5,026 bases of DNA. Origin: DALYLB01 sp046154695 (GTDB lineage: Bacteria > Acidobacteriota > Blastocatellia > RBC074). Numbering within the stretch: position 1 is the stretch's first letter; the number at the start of each line of letters is the position of its first letter. This document shows, one piece after another, positions 1-5,026 of the stretch. A model generated the notes under the pieces. It saw nothing but the letters and a program-made list of their open reading frames with translations. It made no database searches and was not told the DNA's origin. The stretch is taken from assembly GCA_046154695.1 (NCBI GenBank), contig JBJXFI010000421.1, forward strand, positions 1 through 5,026. Reading direction: 5' to 3'. The translations under genes and the position numbers were made by a program.

Positions 1-45
1 CGCAAATGCCAGACCGCCTGAAGGCGGAACTCCAAACGATTTTCC

Positions 46-53
46 AAGGAGAA
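46..53 (+). promoter_or_regulatory. Ribosome binding site of the thiolase gene
   Basis: AAGGAGAA lies 4 nt before the ATG at 58 (the AAGGAG core ends 6 nt before it), a near-ideal Shine-Dalgarno site, and it decides the start. The 45 nt further upstream contain a small perfect hairpin, CCGCC-TGAA-GGCGG (14-27), without a T-tract. No promoter can be recognised in so little sequence. The thiolase may be a downstream gene of an operon that begins outside the window, but nothing here shows that. Confidence 0.8.
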
Positions 54-57
54 CTTC

Positions 58-1233
<1,176 letters not shown>

Positions 1234-1245
<12 letters not shown>

Positions 1246-1287
1246 TAGATGATAGATGATAGATGATAGTTGATAGTTGATAGTTGA
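1234..1287 (+). repeat. Heptanucleotide tandem array, left arm
   Basis: This array has nearly eight 7-nt units: GTTGATA once (1234), GATGATA four times (1241-1268), GTTGATA twice (1269-1282), then a partial GTTGA. It begins inside the thiolase reading frame and supplies its last three codons and its TGA stop (1243-1245). Every unit carries TGA and TAG, and because 7 is not a multiple of 3, all three forward frames are closed within three units. Such 7-mer arrays resemble the short tandemly repeated sequences known from cyanobacteria. No relationship to those is claimed. Confidence 0.95.
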
Positions 1288-1335
1288 GGGGAAGGAGAAC
1301 TATCAACTGTCAACTGTCAACTATCAACTATCAAC
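1269..1335. terminator. Inverted heptamer repeat between convergent genes, possible bidirectional terminator
   Basis: The 19 nt at 1269-1287 (GTTGATAGTTGATAGTTGA) are the exact reverse complement of 1317-1335. They also match 1303-1321 in register with only two G-U type differences. Transcripts of either strand could therefore form a long, AT-rich, slippable hairpin around a purine-rich spacer (GGGGAAGGAGAA, 1288-1299). It lies exactly between two convergent genes, where a shared terminator would be expected. There is no U-tract on either side, so classical intrinsic termination is not shown. The role is inferred from position and symmetry. Confidence 0.4.
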
Positions 1336-1339
1336 TATC
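1301..1339 (-). repeat. Heptanucleotide tandem array, right arm (reverse orientation)
   Basis: On the plus strand this reads TATCAAC, TGTCAAC twice, TATCAAC twice, then partial TATC: about 5.6 units, the reverse complement of the left-arm repeat. Read on the minus strand it is GATAGTTGATAG-like and closes the dapA frame with TAG at 1337-1335. It is separated from the left array by the 12-nt spacer at 1288-1299. The TGTCAAC variant occurs only in this arm and the GATGATA variant only in the other, so the arms have diverged or expanded independently. Confidence 0.95.
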
Positions 1340-2246
1340 CCGTGGTTGCTACGCGCGCGATGACGCCGGCGGCGATGAGTGTCTGTTCCAGTTTCGCGCG
1401 ATTGGCGGGGTTCATCGGCGTGAGGGGCAGGCGATAGACCTCCTCGATCATACCGAGCATGGCGAGGGCCGCCTTGACCGGGATGGGATTGCTTTCGACG
1501 AACATGGCCTTGAAGATCGGTGTCAGCAGGCGGTTGAGCCGGCGCGCCTCTTCAAATCGCCCCTCGATGCTGGCATGGCAAAGATCGCTGACGGCGCGGG
1601 GGAGCGGATTCGATGCGACCGAGATCACGCCGGCGCCGCCGAGCGCCGCGGTCGGCAGCACGACGCTGTCGTCGCCCGCGAAGATTCGGAACTCTTCCGG
1701 CACGAGCGAGGCGATCTCGCCGATCTGGGAGATGTTTCCCGAAGCCTCCTTGATACCGATGATGTTCTCGATTTCGGCCAGGCGCGCCACCGTCGCCGGT
1801 TCCAGGTTGCAGGCCGTGCGTCCCTGCACGCTGTAAAGGATGATCGGCAGGTCGGTCGATTCCGCGAGCGCCCGGTAATGCCGATACAGCCCCTCCTGCA
1901 TCGGTTTGTTGTAATACGGCGTGACCGAGAGGATGGCATCGACGCCCAGCTCCCGATAGTGCGCGATCTTTTCGATGAGTTCGCGGGGATTGTATCCCCC
2001 TGCGCCGGCCACCACGGGAACGCGCCCCGCCGCCTGCTCGATCGTCAATTCGACCACACGGGATTGTTCTTCCGGACTGAGCGTGACGCTCTCGCCGGTC
2101 GTGCCGCACGCGACCAGAAAATCGACGCCGCCATCGATCTGAAAATCGACCAATCGACGAAAGGCGGATTCATCGATCGTTTCATCCTGCCGGAACGGGG
2201 TGACGATCGCCGTTCCACAGCCTCTCAACAACTCCTGTCTGCTCAT
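1335..2246 (-). CDS. dapA: 4-hydroxy-tetrahydrodipicolinate synthase (DapA)
   Basis: DapA condenses pyruvate with aspartate semialdehyde in the first step of the diaminopimelate/lysine branch, through a Schiff-base lysine in a TIM-barrel fold. The protein has 303 residues against about 292 in E. coli. Visible motifs are the substrate loop GTTGES (48-53), TPYYNKP (109-115), the catalytic-triad tyrosine Tyr138 in IILYSV, Arg143 in GRTACNL, and the Schiff-base Lys166 in NIIGIKEASGN. The C-terminal region carries NPIPVKAAL and RLPLTP as in known DapA. The segment after the catalytic tyrosine reads YSVQGRT, where the family usually has YNVPxRT, a small but unusual change. The last residues (VIARVATTG) extend past the usual end and the TAG stop lies in the heptamer array. 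The gene is the third of the lysC-dapB-dapA operon, 27 nt after dapB. Confidence 0.95.
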   Translation of the reverse strand: MSRQELLRGCGTAIVTPFRQDETIDESAFRRLVDFQIDGGVDFLVACGTTGESVTLSPEEQSRVVELTIEQAAGRVPVVAGAGGYNPRELIEKIAHYRELGVDAILSVTPYYNKPMQEGLYRHYRALAESTDLPIILYSVQGRTACNLEPATVARLAEIENIIGIKEASGNISQIGEIASLVPEEFRIFAGDDSVVLPTAALGGAGVISVASNPLPRAVSDLCHASIEGRFEEARRLNRLLTPIFKAMFVESNPIPVKAALAMLGMIEEVYRLPLTPMNPANRAKLEQTLIAAGVIARVATTG

Positions 2247-2249
2247 AAT

Positions 2250-2255
2250 CCCTCC
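2250..2255 (-). promoter_or_regulatory. Ribosome binding site of dapA
   Basis: On the minus strand GGAGGG stands 3 nt before the ATG at 2246, so the spacing is rather short although the match is strong. No other start fits, because the family N-terminus (GCGTAIVTPF) follows directly after the first residues. Confidence 0.65.
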
Positions 2256-2273
2256 ACAATAAAGATTGCATCG

Positions 2274-2966
2274 TCACTCTTCGAACAAGAGCTCCGAGAA
2301 TTCGTAGACACCCTTGCGGCCGAGCACCTTCTCCGCCGCAAGCACGGCGCCGGCGGCAAAACCCTCCCGGCTGCGCGCGATATGGGTCAGCGTGATCGTG
2401 TCGGCTTCGGAATCGAAGCCGACCTCGTGCGTGCCGGGAATGTGGCCGGCCCGCAGGCTCGCGGCCTCCGGCGTGCGATCGCCGTAACTTTCCCGAATCC
2501 GCCTGGCAATGACCAGGGCCGTGCCCGAAGGGGCGTCTTTCTTGAACTGATGGTGCGCCTCGAACAGAAAAGGATCGTACGAATCGTACGGCGCAAACAG
2601 CGCGGCGGCGTCGCGAACGATTCGGTAAAAGAGGTTGACCCCGATCGAGAAGTTCGCGCCGTACACCAGCGCTCCCTGGGCGCGCTCGACCTGCCGCTTC
2701 ACCTCATCGAGATGCGCGTACCACCCGGTCGTTCCCACGATGGTGGGCGTGCCGAGGGCGATCAGCCGCTCCACGTTCCCGAGCACCGTGTCCGGCGTCG
2801 AGAACTCGATGGCCGCCTCGACGCCCGCCAGGGAACCGGCGGTCAGGCCCGCGCCGCCGGGATTGTTGTCGATGTCGAATCGCGCGACGATCGAATGGCC
2901 GCGCGATTCCGCGATCCGCTCGATCATCCGGCCCATTTTTCCGTATCCGACGATGGCGATCTTCAT
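2274..2966 (-). CDS. dapB: 4-hydroxy-tetrahydrodipicolinate reductase (DapB)
   Basis: DapB reduces the DapA product to tetrahydrodipicolinate with NAD(P)H, the second step of the diaminopimelate branch. At 230 residues it is shorter than E. coli DapB (273) and belongs to the compact form seen in several bacterial groups. The Rossmann motif is VGYGKMG (6-12). The strand after it ends in FDID (30-33), whose acidic residues would be compatible with NADH use, though this is inference. GTTGW (78-82) and ANFSIGVN (104-111) follow. The substrate-binding signature is EAHHQFKKDAPSGTA (136-150), with His138/His139 and Lys143, then GTHEVGF (178-184). The C-terminal part (THIARSREGFAAGAVLAAEKV) is typical. 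The gene starts 9 nt after the lysC stop, with a Shine-Dalgarno site that overlaps that stop, so translation is probably coupled. Confidence 0.95.
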   Translation of the reverse strand: MKIAIVGYGKMGRMIERIAESRGHSIVARFDIDNNPGGAGLTAGSLAGVEAAIEFSTPDTVLGNVERLIALGTPTIVGTTGWYAHLDEVKRQVERAQGALVYGANFSIGVNLFYRIVRDAAALFAPYDSYDPFLFEAHHQFKKDAPSGTALVIARRIRESYGDRTPEAASLRAGHIPGTHEVGFDSEADTITLTHIARSREGFAAGAVLAAEKVLGRKGVYEFSELLFEE

Positions 2967-2970
2967 GGTC

Positions 2971-2978
2971 TCACCTCA
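2971..2978 (-). promoter_or_regulatory. Ribosome binding site of dapB overlapping the lysC stop
   Basis: On the minus strand the sequence is TGAGGTGA. Its first three bases are the lysC stop codon (2978-2976), and the GAGGTGA portion sits a few nt before the dapB ATG at 2966. Ribosomes ending lysC would stop on the dapB initiation site, which fits translational coupling. Confidence 0.7.
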
Positions 2979-4376
2979 GGCCGCGGCCTGCGCGGCGGCC
3001 GGCGGCTCGAAGGTTTCACTGTCAAGCTCGCCGAAGAATTCGCGATGCAGCCGGTGGACGGCCCGCTCGACATCATCGCCCGCGACGATGAAGCTGACAT
3101 TGATCGCGGAGGCGCCATGCGAAATCATCGACACGTTCACATCCTCGATGCTCGAAAAGATGCGCGAGGCCACGCCCGGCGTGAACTTGAGGCTCTCTCC
3201 GACCAGACAGATCAGCGCCTGATCGCGCTCGACGGACGTTTCACCGAGCCTGCCCAGATCGTACAGGATGGCGTCGAGATTCCGTGTGTCGTCGAGCGTC
3301 ATCGAGACGCTCACTTCCGAGGTTGCGACCATATCGACCGGCGTTTCATGGCGATCGAAAATTTCGAAGATCCGGGCCAGGAAGCCATGGGCCATCAGCA
3401 TTCGGTCCGAGGCGACGTTGATGATCGTGATTCCGCGCTTGAAGGCGATGGCCTTGACCAGCGCGCGCGAAGGCGGCGCGTTGCGGACGATGGATGTTCC
3501 CTGAATCTGGGGGCGCCGGGAATTGCGCACGTGGACGGGAATCTGCCGAGCCATCGCCGGCAGCAGCGTCGATGGATGGAGCACTTTCGCTCCGAAATAG
3601 GCCAGCTCCGCCGCCTCCGCGAACGAAATAATCCGGACCTTGGCCGCCTCCGGAACGATTCGGGGATCCGTCGTCAGAATGCCGTCGACATCGGTCCAGA
3701 TTTGAATCTCCTCGGCGTCCAGGGCCGCCCCGATGATCGCGGCCGAATAGTCCGATCCGCCGCGGCCGATCGTCGTCGTCACGCCCTCGTCCGTCGAGCC
3801 GATGAATCCCTGCGTGACCGGCAGACCGCCTTCGGCCAGCGCCGCCGTGAATCCTTTTTTCAATAGCGGATCGGCCTTGTCGAACTGAATGGCCGCGCGC
3901 GTAAAATCGGCCGAGGTCCGCATCCAGGGACGAACATCGACCCAGACGCCGTTCAGGCCCGCGCCGCGAAAGCCCGCCGCGACCACGACCGAAGAGAGCA
4001 GCTCTCCATTCGAGGAGATCGCGTCGGATCCCCGCTCCGTCACCCGCCCGGCGGCGGCGATCTCGCTGAGCGACCCGCGAATCTCTTCGAAACGGGCCGC
4101 CAGCATTGCGCAAACCGGTTCGGTCTCCGCCGGCGGCGCCAGTTCTCTCGCCGTCACTTCGTGGTGTGCCGCGATGGCGGCAAGTCTTTCCCGCGCGGCG
4201 CCGATCTCGCCCGACGCGGCAAGGCGCGCGCATTCGAGCAATCCATTGGTGGTCTTCCCCATCGCGGAAACGATGACGATGGGCCGCCGGTCAAGCTGCG
4301 TTCGCACAATGGCGATCAGGCGGCGTATGGCCGTCGCGTTCTCCACCGACGTGCCGCCGAATTTCATAACGATCAT
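2976..4376 (-). CDS. lysC: Aspartate kinase, monofunctional with tandem ACT domains
   Basis: LysC phosphorylates L-aspartate with ATP, the entry step to the aspartate family of amino acids. From the ATG at 4376 the protein has 466 residues, close to E. coli LysC (449). The kinase domain carries KFGGTSV (5-11), ERGSDAISSNGELLSS (114-129), GRGGSDYSA (204-212), TDVDGILTTDPR (228-239) and YFGAKVLHP (260-268). Two ACT regulatory regions follow at about 325-385 and 386-450, including GFLARIFEIFDRHETPVDMVATSEVSVS and TPGVASRIFSSIEDVNVSMISHGAS. The family and the riboswitch context suggest lysine as the feedback effector, which is not proven. The frame stays open upstream to an ATG at 4733, but that extension reads through the terminator and riboswitch and has no kinase similarity. 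The AAGAAGGA site supports 4376. A second ATG at 4367 (MKFGG) is possible but is 19 nt from that site. The C-terminus ends in an alanine-rich tail (PPAAAQAAA). It is the first gene of the operon. Confidence 0.95.
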   Translation of the reverse strand: MIVMKFGGTSVENATAIRRLIAIVRTQLDRRPIVIVSAMGKTTNGLLECARLAASGEIGAARERLAAIAAHHEVTARELAPPAETEPVCAMLAARFEEIRGSLSEIAAAGRVTERGSDAISSNGELLSSVVVAAGFRGAGLNGVWVDVRPWMRTSADFTRAAIQFDKADPLLKKGFTAALAEGGLPVTQGFIGSTDEGVTTTIGRGGSDYSAAIIGAALDAEEIQIWTDVDGILTTDPRIVPEAAKVRIISFAEAAELAYFGAKVLHPSTLLPAMARQIPVHVRNSRRPQIQGTSIVRNAPPSRALVKAIAFKRGITIINVASDRMLMAHGFLARIFEIFDRHETPVDMVATSEVSVSMTLDDTRNLDAILYDLGRLGETSVERDQALICLVGESLKFTPGVASRIFSSIEDVNVSMISHGASAINVSFIVAGDDVERAVHRLHREFFGELDSETFEPPAAAQAAA

Positions 4377-4386
4377 TGAACTCGTG

Positions 4387-4394
4387 TCCTTCTT
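4387..4394 (-). promoter_or_regulatory. Ribosome binding site of lysC
   Basis: AAGAAGGA on the minus strand ends 10 nt before the ATG at 4376. It lies directly after the T-tract of the leader terminator, so it is transcribed only when the terminator is bypassed. It argues for the 4376 start and against the far-upstream in-frame ATG. Confidence 0.7.
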
Positions 4395-4400
4395 CCCTGT

Positions 4401-4444
4401 ATAAAAACAAAAAAGGGTTAACAGATGCGTCTCTGTTAACCCTT
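4401..4444 (-). terminator. Intrinsic leader terminator (attenuator) of the lysC operon
   Basis: On the minus strand a perfect 13-bp stem, AAGGGTTAACAGA (4444-4432) with TCTGTTAACCCTT (4425-4413), closes a 6-nt loop (GACGCA). It is followed at once by TTTTGTTTTTAT (4412-4401). This is a textbook rho-independent terminator. It stands between the riboswitch aptamer and the lysC start, so it is the expected OFF structure of a lysine-responsive leader. Confidence 0.93.
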
Positions 4445-4457
4445 GGTCTTTTCCCTT

Positions 4458-4483
4458 GCGGCCGGAGCCATGGCGGCGGCCGC
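4458..4483 (-). other. GC-rich hairpin in the riboswitch expression platform
   Basis: Between aptamer and terminator, GCGGCCG (4483-4477) and CGGCCGC (4464-4458) form a 7-bp stem around a 12-nt loop. With a 2-nt bulge it can extend by a further TTGC/GCAA pairing. It has no T-tract and is not a terminator. It could bring the aptamer's 3' strand close to the terminator or act as a pause site. The function is inference. Confidence 0.5.
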
Positions 4484-4502
4484 GCAAAAATATCGACGAA
4501 TG

Positions 4503-4680
4503 GTTGCCGAGAGCACTCCACCGCGCGAGCGGTGACAGCCGCAGGGATTTAGCCCTGACGACCAACCGGCACAAGATCGAAGTATTGCGCCGGCTTCGGC
4601 GGTTTCTCCCTTTCCTCCATCGTCTTCGATCCTTCGTGATCTCGGATGGAGTACTCCTGAAAACCGCTCCTCTACTCGAT
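4503..4680 (-). promoter_or_regulatory. Lysine riboswitch (L-box) aptamer
   Basis: The minus strand shows the five-helix L-box. Conserved core stretches are AGAGGAGC near the 5' end, AGGAGTA, GGAAAGGGAGAAACCGCCGAAGC, GGCTGTCACC, and GGAGTGCTCTC at the 3' end. Helices that can be paired by eye are P1 CGAG (4678-4675) with CTCG (4511-4508); P2 GCGGTTT (4667-4661) with AAACCGC (4605-4599), and its distal part CTCCATC (4651-4645) with GATGGAG (4621-4615); P3 CCGGC (4593-4589) with GCCGG (4570-4566); P4 CAGGG (4557-4553) with CCCTG (4546-4542); and P5 CACCGC (4534-4529) with GCGGTG (4524-4519). The length of about 178 nt is normal for the class. Together with the terminator downstream and lysC-dapB-dapA behind it, the assignment is strong. 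Lysine binding should favour P1 and the terminator, shutting off the operon. Confidence 0.93.
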
Positions 4681-4773
4681 TGCAAATGCAAAAGAACGTG
4701 TCGTAAAACCAAAGGCGATTCTGCCGGACACACCGGAAGGTGTCAAGGCGGCGCGCTCTCCGCAAACAACGAT
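4681..4773 (-). promoter_or_regulatory. Probable promoter region of the lysC operon
   Basis: This stretch lies between the nested inverted repeat and the aptamer and holds no gene. A promoter must lie here or slightly upstream, because the aptamer's 5' strand begins at about 4680. Its proximal part is AT-richer than its surroundings (tttggttttacgacac..., then ttttgcatttgcaa) and includes the small palindrome TGCA-AA-TGCA (4681-4690). I cannot name convincing -35/-10 boxes: the best 17-nt-spaced pair (TTTACG, TGCAAT) would start the RNA inside P1. A 5-bp hairpin ACACC-GGAA-GGTGT is at 4730-4743. Confidence 0.35.
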
Positions 4774-5026
4774 GGGTGTGATTAAAAGTGGGACACAAGA
4801 GCCCCGATAGGGGCGATGGATGGTAGCCGGCGGTGAAGCGAAGCGTAACCGCCGGAATTGACAGGAAAAGCCATCGCGCCCCGGCAGGGGCGATAGAGCG
4901 TGGCGCGGTCCGGCGCCCCTGCCGGGGCGCGAGCCGGGGGCGGGCGATACCGGCGGTTACGCTTCACCGCCGGCTACCATCCATCGCCCCTATCGGGGCT
5001 CTTGTGTCCCACTTTTAATCACACCC
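4774..5026. repeat. Nested inverted repeat built from GCCCC-N4-GGGGC hairpin modules (REP/BIME-like)
   Basis: The left arm 4774-4855 and right arm 4950-5026 are reverse complements, identical except for a 5-nt AAGCG insertion in the left arm. The right arm runs to the window edge, so the full extent is unknown. Inside lies a second perfect 18-bp inverted repeat (4875-4892 with 4914-4931). Four GCCCC-N4-GGGGC hairpins occur at 4801-4814, 4878-4891, 4915-4928 and 4986-4999: two per arm, facing each other. The outer modules also carry a CCGGCGGT...ACCGCCGG hairpin (4827-4855 and 4950-4973). Head-to-head palindromic modules in an intergenic region resemble REP/BIME elements, or a MITE-like unit. 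There is no transposase and no room for one. Confidence 0.9.
4875..4931. repeat. Inner perfect 18-bp inverted repeat of the nested element
   Basis: CGCGCCCCGGCAGGGGCG at 4875-4892 is the exact reverse complement of 4914-4931, around a 21-nt centre. Each arm is itself a GCCCC-N4-GGGGC hairpin, so the RNA or DNA strand can fold either as two small hairpins or as one longer stem. The flanks joining it to the outer arms (4856-4874 and 4932-4949) do not match each other, so the whole element is not one continuous palindrome. Confidence 0.9.

Noticed and set aside
1..21. Possible last codons of an upstream gene (R-K-C-Q-T-A, stop at 19-21)
   Set aside because: Six codons cannot be told from chance, and other frames are also open here.
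1284..3866. 860-codon plus-strand open frame antisense to dapA, dapB and lysC
   Set aside because: It lies opposite three certain genes and its peptide is rich in Arg, Asp and Gly without any domain. It begins inside the heptamer array, whose plus-strand right arm has no stops. It is a shadow frame caused by GC-rich codon use.
4670..4707. Sigma-70-type promoter TTTACG-17-TGCAAT on the minus strand
   Set aside because: It matches only 4 of 6 bases in each box and would place the transcript start inside the 5' strand of P1, removing part of the aptamer.
4436..4798. 120-codon minus-strand frame covering the lysC leader
   Set aside because: It overlaps the riboswitch aptamer and enters the terminator stem, is cysteine- and arginine-rich, and has no recognisable domain. 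The RNA structure explains the sequence.
4782..5018. Two short frames, one on each strand, both ending in LPSIAPIGALVSHF
   Set aside because: They are mirror copies produced by the inverted repeat itself. The shared tail is the translation of the repeat arm, not a conserved protein.
4774..5026. Insertion sequence with terminal inverted repeats
   Set aside because: Only 94 nt lie between the arms, with no transposase and no target-site duplication visible. A non-autonomous MITE/REP-type unit is the most that can be said.

Overview
The window is a bacterial, GC-rich segment. It has compact protein genes, mostly good Shine-Dalgarno sites, and two unusual families of non-coding repeats. No marker gene fixes the phylum. 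The short-type DapB, the heptanucleotide repeats and the GCCCC-N4-GGGGC hairpin repeats suggest an uncultured or environmental lineage with a repeat-rich genome. That is an impression from the sequence, not a classification.

Layout. Positions 58-1245 (+) encode a complete thiolase with all its catalytic motifs. The minus strand, read right to left, carries a lysine-biosynthesis operon: an L-box (lysine) riboswitch at about 4680-4503, an expression-platform hairpin, an intrinsic terminator at 4444-4401, then lysC (aspartate kinase, 4376-2976), dapB (dihydrodipicolinate reductase, 2966-2274) and dapA (dihydrodipicolinate synthase, 2246-1335). The gaps inside the operon are 9 and 27 nt. The thiolase and dapA are convergent. 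The whole space between them is a mirror-image pair of heptamer arrays (GTTGATA / TATCAAC), and these arrays contain the stop codons of both genes. The right end (4774-5026) is a roughly 250-nt nested inverted repeat of GC-rich hairpin modules with no credible gene.

How it works together. LysC phosphorylates aspartate, DapA condenses aspartate semialdehyde with pyruvate, and DapB reduces the product, so the operon covers the committed steps toward diaminopimelate and lysine (asd is not in the window). Lysine probably controls it twice: transcription stops at the leader terminator when lysine binds the riboswitch, and the ACT domains of LysC may give feedback inhibition. The thiolase is unrelated in pathway (fatty-acid or acyl-CoA metabolism) and shares only the convergent repeat region.

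The points most worth a second look are the complete lysine riboswitch that a gene caller would hide under an over-extended lysC, the heptamer arrays that end two genes at once, and the nested inverted repeat lying just upstream of the riboswitch.
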